Source: Sedimenticola thiotaurini (GTDB taxonomy: Bacteria > Pseudomonadota > Gammaproteobacteria > Chromatiales > Chromatiaceae). From it: a DNA stretch of 52,268 nucleotides. The notes below the pieces were generated by a model. The model saw only the letters and a program-made list of their open reading frames with translations, ran no database searches and was not told where the DNA came from. The position numbers and the translations under genes were made by a program. Positions 10,232 through 18,744 of the stretch are shown in pieces; position 1 is the stretch's first letter; each line of letters opens with the position of its first letter. Location of the stretch: NCBI GenBank assembly GCA_007713595.1, contig VMRY01000008.1, positions 1 to 52,268 of the forward strand, given 5' to 3'.

Positions 10232-10312
10232 ACTATGCCATCTTCCAGTCAAACATTCCGGTTATTGTATGCGTTGATGAAATTACCACAAACATACATA
10301 GGATTAACATCA

Positions 10313-10951
10313 ATGTCATCTCAGTATAAAAATGTGCACAAATCCAGCTCATTCGCACCGATTATGAAAAAAGCCCGTCGGACATTAATCGCCGGCTCAC
10401 TGATCGTTGGCTGCACGCTGTTCTCTTCTAGCGCTTTTTCCGCCGATGCCGGTATGGAAGAACTTAAAAAGGTTTTGGAAGGGCAGATCGCGCTTATGAA
10501 GCCAGAATTGCAAGAGAAGGTAAAAGGTTTATCTATGGATACCAAAATGCAGTTGATGGCAATCCTGGCTATGCATAATCGAAATAGCGATAAAGTGACG
10601 ATGCGACAGGTTATGACTGAAGTACTGTCTGATTTTCAAAGTGTTCTATCAGGGGTGATGACCGATAATCCTGAACAAGCTTCGGATAGTGCGCGTCGTC
10701 TGGCAAATCATCGTATTCCTGTAGGTGGTCTCCTGCCCTATTTGGGGATGGAGAATATTACTGATGAGCGCTTGGCAATACTCAGTGGTATCAATGACAG
10801 TGTTGAAGGTAATGCACTGAAACTTGCTGCAGCAGCAGAAGCGGGGGATATGAAAACTGCATCTACATTTATTGGTCCCATCAGCTCCGGATGTGTTGCC
10901 TGTCATGCTGTTTTCCGCGGTCAGCCTGGTGTTTCTGACTTATTAAAATAA
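10313..10951 (+). CDS. Secreted cytochrome c'-like (class II) protein
   Basis: I place the start at 10313 because AGGA lies 9 nt upstream; the frame is open back to 10235, and an ATG at 10364 begins a tighter signal peptide. The Sec signal is 'MKKARRTLIAGSLIVGCTLF' followed by SSSAFSA. The mature part is mostly alpha-helical, and the single haem motif CVACH is near the C-terminus in 'SGCVACHAVFRG', which is the position and context found in cytochromes c' (four-helix bundles binding NO or CO at a five-coordinate haem). Family members bind gases or buffer NO. It is followed by an outer-membrane channel gene 87 nt downstream and faces ompR. Confidence 0.7.
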   Translation: MSSQYKNVHKSSSFAPIMKKARRTLIAGSLIVGCTLFSSSAFSADAGMEELKKVLEGQIALMKPELQEKVKGLSMDTKMQLMAILAMHNRNSDKVTMRQVMTEVLSDFQSVLSGVMTDNPEQASDSARRLANHRIPVGGLLPYLGMENITDERLAILSGINDSVEGNALKLAAAAEAGDMKTASTFIGPISSGCVACHAVFRGQPGVSDLLK

Positions 10952-11038
10952 CTGCTGATCTGGTTAGCAGATAATAATACTGAACATTATTTTATAAAAA
11001 TAAAATAGTCAGAATACTAATCACACAGGGGGAAGGTT

Positions 11039-12193
11039 ATGAAGTATTGCAAAACAATGCTCTCATTGGGTATTTCACTTGCTTGTGTCATGTCGACACA
11101 AGCCCAGGCTGCTGGCAATGATTCAGAAGGCCGTGCAACATTTGATCAACGGGCTGCGTTGTCAAAAAGAATTAAGGAGTTACGGCAACTGAGGAAACAG
11201 CTGCCTATCCCCGTACCATCAGGACTGTTTGGTATTTATGCATTCCCTGAAAAGGGTCAGGGTGTGGCCGGGATAAACTTCCAACATCATGAGTTTGAGG
11301 GATTAATACAGGGTACAGATTCTGTCTCCGCTGAGAGTGTGGTTACTTCTGCGCCCAACCGTTTTTTTGGTAATCCAGGGCAACCCCCCACATTAAGGGT
11401 TGTACCGAAAAGCGCATCTGCAGACGTTATATTCCCATTTGCGAATTTTGCAATCAGTGACAAATTTGCGTTGGTTGCGCTGGCTCCTTTGATTCGTAAA
11501 AAGACTGTACTCGAAACCTTTCAGGGTGGTGCGGGTACGACTAGCCTGGGTACCAATACAGTCAAATCTGAGGGCTTAGGTGACATCAAGTTTGGCACCA
11601 TATTCAAGGCCTACAACAGTGAAGATTTCAAACATAACGTGCTTTTCGATGCGGTACTAAGTGCGCCAACCGGTAGTATCAAAGAAGAAGATTACAACCT
11701 CACGCTCATGAATACCATGGTAAAGACCCGTTTGGCCTATGGCATGCAACTTGGATCTGGAACCTGGGATGCATTGATTGGTGCCGTTTACTGGGGCAAA
11801 GATAAGCAGTGGGGCTGGGGTGCACAATACCTTGCTACATTGCCGCTTGAGAGTGAAAACAGTCAGGGGTGGCGCTATGGAGATAAGCATGAAGGCACCG
11901 CTTGGGTCTCTTATAGCTGGAGTCCAGACCTGGTTTCTTCTGTTCGCCTGAGAGGTGAAACACAAGGCGAGGTTCGCGGTATTGATCCAAATATCTACGG
12001 ACCGGGTCTGGGTGCTAATCCGGATAATTATGGTGGAGAAAGAGCGGAGATCGGTATTGGTGTCAACTGGATGCCGGCACCGGCAAATAACCTCAGTTTT
12101 GAATTGCTCATGCCTGTCTATCAGGATCGCAATGGCGTGCAGGCGAAGCATGATTTCAGCTTGGCATTGAGCTGGCGTACAGGATTCTTCTAA
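11039..12193 (+). CDS. Outer-membrane channel, phenol MetA/SphA-like family
   Basis: A 384-residue protein with a Sec signal (cleavage likely after 'STQAQA' near residue 24), then a short helical segment ('RIKELRQLRKQLPIPVPSGL') and a long run of alternating beta strands ending in aromatic Phe (TGFF), as in outer-membrane barrels. The overall pattern fits the 'MetA-pathway of phenol degradation' family (transporter-like outer-membrane proteins). A strong ribosome site (GGGGGAAGG) precedes the ATG. It lies between two haem proteins and ends at a strong terminator. The substrate is unknown; aromatic compounds are a family-based guess only. Confidence 0.65.
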   Translation: MKYCKTMLSLGISLACVMSTQAQAAGNDSEGRATFDQRAALSKRIKELRQLRKQLPIPVPSGLFGIYAFPEKGQGVAGINFQHHEFEGLIQGTDSVSAESVVTSAPNRFFGNPGQPPTLRVVPKSASADVIFPFANFAISDKFALVALAPLIRKKTVLETFQGGAGTTSLGTNTVKSEGLGDIKFGTIFKAYNSEDFKHNVLFDAVLSAPTGSIKEEDYNLTLMNTMVKTRLAYGMQLGSGTWDALIGAVYWGKDKQWGWGAQYLATLPLESENSQGWRYGDKHEGTAWVSYSWSPDLVSSVRLRGETQGEVRGIDPNIYGPGLGANPDNYGGERAEIGIGVNWMPAPANNLSFELLMPVYQDRNGVQAKHDFSLALSWRTGFF

Positions 12194-12233
12194 TAATAAG
12201 AGAGACCATTTTTCATCTAGTGTTTGACCAATT

Positions 12234-12281
12234 AGCAGATTCAACTCAATTACAAAGTATGCGTTGAATCTGCTTTTTTTT
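12234..12281 (+). terminator. Rho-independent terminator after the outer-membrane channel gene
   Basis: AGCAGATTCAAC (12234-12245) pairs perfectly with GTTGAATCTGCT (12263-12274), and a run of eight Ts follows. This separates the channel gene from the DUF3365 gene. Confidence 0.85.
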
Positions 12282-12373
12282 GCTTCCATAACTGTAAATG
12301 AAAATAGCATTAATCTGATGCAGTAATACTGTGATAGTTGTTAAATAATTCTGGACTCATGATGAGGATAACA

Positions 12374-13135
12374 ATGAAACAATTACTACTTTTGGTGCTC
12401 TTAATATTGCCCATGCATGCTAATTCTTCAGGAGAAATTGGCATACCAGCCAAAGGTGGGTTCCCTGAATATCTGTTCCTGGAAAAGGTAGATGAAGCAG
12501 AAGCAAAATCAACAGCTGAGATGATAACCAAGGCGATAGCCTTGGGCAGGTTGGTCATCTTTGCTCAGATGGGAAAGCTGACAGATCCGGAGCTGGGTGA
12601 CAAGGGATTTACAGGAGCGGTATTTCTTAGTCAGTGGGAATCCTCATTAGAAGCAGAGTTTATGGGGGCCTCTCCTGCACAGCAGCGCATAATTGACAAG
12701 CTGCTGTGGGCAGGCAAGTTGAGCATTGATAATAACCAGGATCGACTTAATGTGAAGGGTGTAAAGTGGAAGCATTTTCTTCCCGCAAAGTGGGCAAGGG
12801 AAACTGGTCTGATGTTTAATTCAAGAACAGGAATTGTTACCAAGCAACCCTCTGTAAATTACCGTCATCCGAGTAATGCGCCCGATGCAAAGGAAATCGA
12901 AGTGCTTACAGAACTTATCAAGGCCGGTAAGGATGCAAAGCCAGTAGGTGAATACGCCATGATGGGGAAACAGAAGGTTTATCGCTACTTTGATCCCATC
13001 TATCTTATGCCGCCATGCTTGGCATGCCATGGAAAACCAAAGGGTGAATTGGATATGCTCGGTTTCCAGAAAGATGGATTTGAGGATGGTGATTTGATCG
13101 GTGTGATTAGTGTTGCTGTGCCAGTAAAGGAGTAG
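12374..13135 (+). CDS. Tll0287-like haem domain protein (DUF3365)
   Basis: The start at 12374 has AGGA 5 nt upstream; the frame is open a little further (12338). A Sec signal (MKQLLLLVLLILPMHANS) precedes a periplasmic domain of about 230 residues. The C-terminal half matches Tll0287/DUF3365: 'YRHPSNAPDAKEIEVL', then 'YRYFDPIYLMPPCLACHG' with a c-type haem motif CLACH. These domains are seen as haem-based redox or gas sensors and as stand-alone periplasmic proteins. No transmitter domain is attached here, so it is a soluble haem protein. With the cytochrome c'-like gene it suggests periplasmic gas or redox handling. Confidence 0.75.
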   Translation: MKQLLLLVLLILPMHANSSGEIGIPAKGGFPEYLFLEKVDEAEAKSTAEMITKAIALGRLVIFAQMGKLTDPELGDKGFTGAVFLSQWESSLEAEFMGASPAQQRIIDKLLWAGKLSIDNNQDRLNVKGVKWKHFLPAKWARETGLMFNSRTGIVTKQPSVNYRHPSNAPDAKEIEVLTELIKAGKDAKPVGEYAMMGKQKVYRYFDPIYLMPPCLACHGKPKGELDMLGFQKDGFEDGDLIGVISVAVPVKE

Positions 13136-13212
13136 TGCTGGGGTAGACATCCGGCCGTTATTCTTCCGGTATGCAGTTGGTGTCTTACGTGTAAATAATT
13201 AATATCGAGAGG

Positions 13213-13282
13213 ACTTGATCTGCAGGATACCATGTGGCGTTAATTGGTGATCCTGCAGATCAAGTTGTAGTCATAGTTCTAC
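13213..13282. repeat. Long perfect inverted repeat plus second hairpin between convergent genes
   Basis: ACTTGATCTGCAGGAT (13213-13228) and ATCCTGCAGATCAAGT (13250-13265) are perfect 16-bp arms around a 21-nt loop. A second hairpin, TTGTAG...CTACAA, follows at once (about 13264-13283). It sits between the convergent DUF3365 and lectin-like genes and could end transcription from either side, although no long T-run follows. Confidence 0.65.
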
Positions 13283-13331
13283 AATATTATGTTTGACTCG
13301 GACTCGATTTACCTATGCAGTCATAAACATT

Positions 13332-13976
13332 TTAATCCGCAGCAAAACAGTAGAACTTACCTGCGCCACCTGTACTTATCAGGGCTTCCTGGCTGCAGCC
13401 ACGGGATGGGTGTGCTGAACTCCAGGAGGTATTGCCACCGCCATGCCGGTCGTGATGGCCAACCTGCGCGCTTCCCTGATCACTGCTGGTCCAGTTGTTG
13501 CAGGTGTGATCAGCCTCATCTGGAAAGTAGGCGGTTCCATCATCCATGCTACCGGTTAACATGTCATGTTCATTCGGTTTGTCATTCCGTCCTTTAATGC
13601 GATTGCCTGATTCGTCAAGAGCGGTTTCCAGTGTGATGCTTCTGTTGTATAGGTGTAGGTCGGTTGGATTGGTGGCGATCAAAATCCCATGGGCGTTATA
13701 CCAGGGGCCGTTTCCAATGCGTGTGCGGGCTGATATGCCTCGCTTACCATCTTCCTCGGTGCTCAGGTAAGCCTTCCAGTCTCGTGCTCCGGCTCCAACT
13801 GCGGAGGCCAACTTTTTACAATGTGCATCTGCACCATCAAGGCCACCCAGATTAGCTCCATTACCCATCCCTACACTGGTCACAAAGAAACCCATGGGTC
13901 TATCTTCGGCATGGAGTGCAATCGTACCAATTAGCGTGCAGGCACCAAAAATGACTGCAATTACGTTACTTTTCAT
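13332..13976 (-). CDS. Secreted lectin-like protein (DUF1554/C-lectin-like fold)
   Basis: The start at 13976 is preferred because GAGGAG lies 7 nt upstream; the ATG at 13982 would be only 1 nt away. A Sec signal (to about 'TIALHA', residue 23) is followed by a single domain with the signature 'FFVTSVGMGNGANLGGLDGA' + DAHCKKLA, '.DWKAYLS', 'GPWYNAHG', paired Cys ('DHTCNNW', 'SRGCSQEAL', 'GKFYCFAAD'). That pattern is known from DUF1554 proteins, which resemble C-type-lectin/endostatin folds and are exported surface or matrix proteins. A His/Gly-rich stretch (HHDRHGGGNTSW) near residue 180 is unusual and might bind metal. The function is unknown; binding of carbohydrate or surface material is inference. 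Confidence 0.65.
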   Translation of the reverse strand: MKSNVIAVIFGACTLIGTIALHAEDRPMGFFVTSVGMGNGANLGGLDGADAHCKKLASAVGAGARDWKAYLSTEEDGKRGISARTRIGNGPWYNAHGILIATNPTDLHLYNRSITLETALDESGNRIKGRNDKPNEHDMLTGSMDDGTAYFPDEADHTCNNWTSSDQGSAQVGHHDRHGGGNTSWSSAHPSRGCSQEALISTGGAGKFYCFAAD

Positions 13977-14101
13977 GGGCATACTCCTCAGGTAGCTACA
14001 ACATCAGATTTTTGTAAATATGGATATATCGATATGAGTTTAGCCCAATATCTGGATTCAGCTATAAAAGTAAATAACAGTGATCTGCGCAGGGTTAGGC
14101 G

Positions 14102-14157
14102 GGGATTCATCCCGACCTGATCAGTCGGGTGAGTCGGTAACGAGCTTTCAGTTACCG
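14102..14157. repeat. Three consecutive short hairpins downstream of the hemerythrin gene
   Basis: GGGAT-TC-ATCCC (14102-14113), CCCGAC-N7-GTCGGG (14111-14129) and CGGTAAC-N9-GTTACCG (14135-14157) follow each other closely, and the last overlaps the hemerythrin stop codon. There are no T-runs. They may act as a 3' mRNA stabiliser or terminator array. Confidence 0.4.
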
Positions 14158-14531
14158 CGTGCCGATAAAAGATAATTGGTTAACTTGCGATCCTGCGTGG
14201 CGATATGAGTGATTAGTAAATCACGCAATTCATTCAGTAGCTGTGATCCCACTGAAGTCTCTTTTGATAGCACACTATCTTTCATAATGAGCAGTTGCTC
14301 CATGAGATTATCATGCTCTACATTATGTTCGTTATAGCCTTCATAACTGTGTTGACGCATGATCAGCTGTTCAGACATAAAGTGCACTTCAGTGTAATTG
14401 ATCAGTTGATCCAGAATATTCGTTTTATCAGTTATTGATTGTTTTTCAGCAATGGCCTGGCCCAAGAGATTGATCATGCCTATCTGAATGGCGTGTTCAC
14501 CATCGATGGTACTTTTCTCTGAGTGGTGCAT
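14148..14531 (-). CDS. Bacteriohemerythrin-like O2-binding protein
   Basis: A 127-residue single-domain hemerythrin. The di-iron ligands are visible in the expected order: His in 'DGEHAIQIGMINLL', His and Glu in 'YTEVHFMSEQLIMRQHSYEG', His in 'NEHNVEHDNLMEQL', and His...Asp in 'LLITHIATQDRKLTNYL'. Such proteins bind O2 (or NO) reversibly and are used for sensing, storage or delivery in microaerophiles. GAGAG lies 7-8 nt before the start. It is a lone gene, close to the haem-protein cluster and to ZntB, with no signal peptide, so cytoplasmic. Confidence 0.8.
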   Translation of the reverse strand: MHHSEKSTIDGEHAIQIGMINLLGQAIAEKQSITDKTNILDQLINYTEVHFMSEQLIMRQHSYEGYNEHNVEHDNLMEQLLIMKDSVLSKETSVGSQLLNELRDLLITHIATQDRKLTNYLLSARGN

Positions 14532-14787
14532 TAATTATCTCTCGTAGGGTCGCGGATGCAATATGTCACACTAGCACATGAACAGGTGCAGATGAAACAA
14601 TCAGCCTATTTATCCTGTATATCAGGGCGCATATATTTTAAGAGTGGTAGTCAAGTCCATAACAACAGCTTCCAATATGTCTCTATCCCGAATAGGTGTT
14701 TGCTATGCTATCCTTTTGGCAGCTACCAGCTAATCGAGTTGTTGCTGGATTCTGAACGCCCACTGAATTACATGATGGACAGTGAGA

Positions 14788-15756
14788 ATGGATGAATTGA
14801 CAAATTCCTGGCTCCTTGATGGTAAAGGTGGCGGTCGAAAACTTAAATGGAATGAACTGGGGGCTCTGCATGCTGACGGGAGCGATCGGCTATGGATGCA
14901 CCTTAATTATTCAAAGCCGGAAGTGCAGGAGTGGATGTATGAAGAGAGTGGCCTCTCCCCACTAACCGTGGAAGCTCTGCTGCAAACTGAAACACGTCCA
15001 CGCTGTGTGGTAGCAGATGAGGGTTTGATGATCTTCCTCAGGGGTGTCAATCTTAATCCAGGTGCCGATCCTGAAGACATGGTCAGCCTGCGCTTGTGGA
15101 TTGGTGAAAAAAAGATTTTTACACTTGGATTGCGCCATCTTTTATCATTGGATGATCTTCGCACACTTATTTCTCAGGGCAGTGGACCAGAATCAACAGG
15201 TGATTTTATTGTCATGTTGGTTGAGCTGCTGTTGGATCGCGCGGGTATAGTGATAGAGGATCTCTATGACTTGGTTGACCAGTTAGAGGATTCCGTACTG
15301 GTCGCGTCCGGTCATCAACAACGCGAGCAGCTGGCAGGGATTCGCAGGCAGGCTATTTCACTGCGGCGTTTCCTTGCGCCACAACGTGAAGCCTTGAATC
15401 GGCTCTCCTCTGAGCGCTCCTCCATACTGAATGATGAGCATCATTTGCGACTGCGGGAAGCGTATGATCGCCTGACTCGTTTTGTTGAAGACCTGGATGC
15501 CGCAAGAGAGCGCGCCGGTGTTGTTCATGAGTCGTTGATCAGTAGTTTGACTGAACAAACCAATGTGCGGATGTACATATTGGCGATTATCTCTGCCATA
15601 TTCCTTCCCCTCTCATTCATAACCGGGTTGCTGGGCATTAATGTGGGCGGCATCCCAGGGGCTGATAGTCCCTTTGGTTTTGTCATAGTGATCGGGGCGA
15701 TAGTCCTGATGGGCGGTGTGTTGTGGGCCTTTTTTCGTTGGCGACGCTGGTTTTGA
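14788..15756 (+). CDS. zntB: ZntB-like zinc transporter (CorA superfamily)
   Basis: About 322 residues. The start at 14788 (ATG) is preferred, with GGA 8 nt upstream; an in-frame GTG at 14782 is the alternative. A long cytoplasmic alpha/beta domain with the stalk helix is followed by two C-terminal TM helices. The pore-entry loop is 'LLGINVGGIPGADSPFGF', with G-I-N in place of the GMN of CorA, which is characteristic of ZntB. A short basic tail ends the protein. It probably moves Zn2+ across the inner membrane. No regulator lies adjacent. The gene ends before a strong bidirectional hairpin. Confidence 0.85.
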   Translation: MDELTNSWLLDGKGGGRKLKWNELGALHADGSDRLWMHLNYSKPEVQEWMYEESGLSPLTVEALLQTETRPRCVVADEGLMIFLRGVNLNPGADPEDMVSLRLWIGEKKIFTLGLRHLLSLDDLRTLISQGSGPESTGDFIVMLVELLLDRAGIVIEDLYDLVDQLEDSVLVASGHQQREQLAGIRRQAISLRRFLAPQREALNRLSSERSSILNDEHHLRLREAYDRLTRFVEDLDAARERAGVVHESLISSLTEQTNVRMYILAIISAIFLPLSFITGLLGINVGGIPGADSPFGFVIVIGAIVLMGGVLWAFFRWRRWF

Positions 15757-15812
15757 TGGTGACTGCTGTATGTCTTTAAATAGGCTGCGAGAGTTTTGTT
15801 GTTAGTATTAGT

Positions 15813-15845
15813 TGACTGCCCGGCTATTTAGAAGCCGGGCAGTCA
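15813..15845. terminator. Bidirectional hairpin between zntB and prsT
   Basis: GACTGCCCGGCT (15814-15825) and AGCCGGGCAGTC (15833-15844) form a perfect 12-bp stem with a 7-nt loop between two convergent genes. It lacks a long T-run but is placed as a shared terminator. Confidence 0.6.
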
Positions 15846-15857
15846 GGTTGTGAAGTG

Positions 15858-18617
15858 TTAATTTATATCGGCGAGGATTTTTTTAGCTGATTTTGCCAGT
15901 TCGCTATCCTCTGCAATATCTATAGCGCGTTTTAGCATCGCCTTGGCTTGCTGTGTCTCACCCTGCTTGTTCAGGGAGAAACCGAGGTGATAGACAATCT
16001 CCTGATTTTTGGGTGCCAATTCAGCGGCCTGCTTGAGGATCTCTGATCCCGTCTTGAAGTCGCCTTGCTGTACCAGTATCCAGCCGTAGGTATCTATAAT
16101 TTCGGGTCGATTCGGTGCCAATTCATAGGCACGTTTACCCACTTCAGATGCTCGCTTGTCGCCTTTGGTTGAATAGAGCCAAGCAAGGTTATTGAGTGCG
16201 ATCACGTTATCTTTGTCGGCTTGCAACACTTTTTCATATTCAGCAATGGAATCGTCATTGCGACCCTGGCTCAGCAGCATCATGCTGAGGCTGAGTTGTG
16301 GTTGAATCTGATTTGGGTTTTTTTCAATCCAGTTCTGCAAGGTAGCTATGCCTCGGTTGACATCACCGGCTGCGACATATTGGTTGGCGAGCAGAATAGC
16401 GACCTTCTCTGAGGGTTGCATATTAAAAGCCTTCTCATAGAGCGGTATGGCTTGCTTGGGTTTGTTCTGGAAGGCGTAGGCGGTTCCCGCAAATTCATAG
16501 CCAATGGCTTGATCAGGTAGCGCCTTCTGTATGGTTTGTGCGTGGGTCAAAGCCAGATCGGTGTTACCTGTACTCAGTTCCAGGCTGTATTGACCGATCA
16601 GGACAGGGATAAAGCCAGGCGTGAGCTCCAGCGCCTCTTTATAGCTTTCTCTGGCATCATCAAACTGTTTGGCCCCCTGTTGAGCATTACCAAGCATTTG
16701 CAGAGATTCTGCATTCTTAACAATCTCAGTAAGGCGCTTGAATGTGGTCACTGCATTGATAGCATCACCCGAAGCAAGTTGTGCCCTGCCATGAGTTGCA
16801 AGTACAGCCGGTTCCTTTGGGTAGTCCGCTGAGAGTTGACTGCTGATCCGCAGTGCTTTTAGTGGTAGACCTTCAGACAGGTAAGTTTGCGTAAGAATAA
16901 GTCCAGGGCGACTGCTTTTGGGCTCGCCGTTTTGTGCTTGTTCAAGCAGCGTTATCATTTTCTCCTGGTCGCCTTCACGTTTCGCCAGATCGGCCAGGCC
17001 CATGAGTACAGTTGTGTTTTTTGGGGCTTTGTCCCGTGCTTTGTTCAACTCTTCCTTGGCTTGTTCTATGTCGTCCTTTTGCATAGCCAGTCGCGCAAGG
17101 TTGGCATAGGCGGTAATAAAATTTGGATCAACCTCCAATGCCTTTCTGAACCGCTGGCCGGCCTTGTCTGTTTCGCCTGACATCATATAGGCCAATCCTG
17201 TCAGGTTGTAGCTGATAGGGTTGTCTGGGGATTTCTTTTCCAACGCCTGACTGGCTTCCAACGCCTTTACATAATCTTTTTTGTTGATATGTGATAACAC
17301 CAGCAACACATCCGCCTGGACAAACTCGCCCTCCATGCTGGTAGTGGATTCCAACTCGCTGATAGCCTCTCCTGTTTTTCCCTGAGCCAGCAGTCCAAGG
17401 GCTAGCTGAGTTCTGTATGCGGCCAGATCAGGTGAGATCTCAATGGCCTTGGTCATCAGGGCTGAGCCCTCTTCATAACGCTTGACCTGCATATAGGCCG
17501 TACCCAGCATGGCCATAAGTTGTGCATCGTCTGAATAGTATTTTTGCGCGGGTTCAAGCAGTTTGATGACCTCTTCAGGCTGCTTTAGTTTGTCCTGTAC
17601 GGAGGCAAGTAGTTTTATGGCAGGCAGCAGGGCGGGTTGAGCTTTCAGTACCTGACTGAGAAGTTCATGTGCTGCTTCAAGATTGCCTTTATAAAAGTGT
17701 GTTGCACCCAGCATGGTCTGGGTCTGAAGATTATTCGGATCAGCATTATAGGCCTGCTGCAGGAGTGTTTCAGCTTTATCCAGATCCTTTTCTAAAAGTG
17801 CTACGGCACCGCTTAGATGCAGCAGTTTGGGATGGCCAGGAACAAGTCCCTCCAGTTTAGCCAGGTCCTTTTTGGTCTCTTCCAGCTTGCCGCCAGCGAG
17901 ATTGATATTTGCCCGGCCAAGTAGCGCGCGCGCATTATTTTCTTGCAGAGAAATGGCCTTGTTAAAGTCAGCTAGTGCAGGCTCAGATTTACCAGTCTGC
18001 ATGTTCAGCTCTGCCCGGAGTACCAGCGCAGGGACGTTATCTGGATAGCTGGTTAGCAGCTGATCAAGTGAGTTTAAAGCCTCAGTGCGTTTGTTCTCTG
18101 CAATATCGACCATCACCAGGCCGAGCATGGCCTCCGGTGATTCTATATTGACAGTCAGTGCCTGGTTGAATGTCTCCCTGGCCTCCTGAAATTTGCGCAG
18201 ACCGAGGAAGGCGTCCCCCCGGATTAATAACAGAGCGACCCGATCTTCCATTGCACTATCTGGATCGTCACTGATATTGTCGAGTATCTCCTGGTGTTTT
18301 CTTTGCAACAGATAGGATTTAGCCAGATCAAGTTCCCAATAACTCTTGGCTGCATTGAGTCGCTTCGCCCGATCAAACTCCTTTTCCGCTGAAGCGCCAT
18401 CACCCGCTTTCAGATAGATTTTTCCCAGCATCAGGCGCGCCTCGATACTGGTTGGATTCTCCTGCAGGGCGTTTTTTAGTTGGATAACAGCGGCCTTGGG
18501 TTCACCTTTCTCCAGGTAGGCTTTAGCCTCCTGGATATATTGTTCCGTATCAGCGGCATATAAGAGACCGGAGATGAGTAGTAGTGAACAGGCGGAAAGA
18601 TTACGGAGTAAATTCAT
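15858..18617 (-). CDS. prsT: PrsT-type TPR protein of the XrtA/PEP-CTERM system
   Basis: A 919-residue exported protein with a Sec signal (cleavage near residue 22, 'LLYAADTEQ') and TPR repeats along its whole length (about 20 units, each with the W/L-G-Y-A-F-A-P pattern). The N-terminus 'YIQEAKAYLEKGEPKAAVIQ' and 'LMLGKIYLKAGDGASAEKEF' closely follow PrsT, the periplasmic TPR partner found with exosortase XrtA and exopolysaccharide loci. An LSAC near residues 6-9 is too close to the N-terminus for a normal lipobox. No exosortase, PrsK/PrsR or polysaccharide gene lies beside it, so it is separated from the usual cluster. Its role is inferred to be in envelope or biofilm matrix assembly. Confidence 0.8.
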   Translation of the reverse strand: MNLLRNLSACSLLLISGLLYAADTEQYIQEAKAYLEKGEPKAAVIQLKNALQENPTSIEARLMLGKIYLKAGDGASAEKEFDRAKRLNAAKSYWELDLAKSYLLQRKHQEILDNISDDPDSAMEDRVALLLIRGDAFLGLRKFQEARETFNQALTVNIESPEAMLGLVMVDIAENKRTEALNSLDQLLTSYPDNVPALVLRAELNMQTGKSEPALADFNKAISLQENNARALLGRANINLAGGKLEETKKDLAKLEGLVPGHPKLLHLSGAVALLEKDLDKAETLLQQAYNADPNNLQTQTMLGATHFYKGNLEAAHELLSQVLKAQPALLPAIKLLASVQDKLKQPEEVIKLLEPAQKYYSDDAQLMAMLGTAYMQVKRYEEGSALMTKAIEISPDLAAYRTQLALGLLAQGKTGEAISELESTTSMEGEFVQADVLLVLSHINKKDYVKALEASQALEKKSPDNPISYNLTGLAYMMSGETDKAGQRFRKALEVDPNFITAYANLARLAMQKDDIEQAKEELNKARDKAPKNTTVLMGLADLAKREGDQEKMITLLEQAQNGEPKSSRPGLILTQTYLSEGLPLKALRISSQLSADYPKEPAVLATHGRAQLASGDAINAVTTFKRLTEIVKNAESLQMLGNAQQGAKQFDDARESYKEALELTPGFIPVLIGQYSLELSTGNTDLALTHAQTIQKALPDQAIGYEFAGTAYAFQNKPKQAIPLYEKAFNMQPSEKVAILLANQYVAAGDVNRGIATLQNWIEKNPNQIQPQLSLSMMLLSQGRNDDSIAEYEKVLQADKDNVIALNNLAWLYSTKGDKRASEVGKRAYELAPNRPEIIDTYGWILVQQGDFKTGSEILKQAAELAPKNQEIVYHLGFSLNKQGETQQAKAMLKRAIDIAEDSELAKSAKKILADIN

Positions 18618-18744
18618 TACTTTTTAAATTCCTTTTTTGCATTTCAACTGAATGGTGCAAATGGTGATTATCTGTTTTGATAGCCTAAATTTAGACGGCT
18701 CAATTGGTCCAAACTACCATACTCTATCCTGGTGGGACAACGCA

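Noticed and set aside
10313-10951. Reading the CVACH protein as a class I cytochrome c
   Set aside because: The haem motif is at the C-terminus of an all-helical protein and no downstream Met ligand region remains, which fits class II instead.
11657-12310. 217-codon reverse frame opposite the outer-membrane channel gene
   Set aside because: Fully antisense to a gene with a signal peptide and barrel pattern; its product resembles no family.
14556-14795. 79-codon frame between hemerythrin and zntB
   Set aside because: Overlaps the zntB start region, has weak start signals and no recognisable domain.
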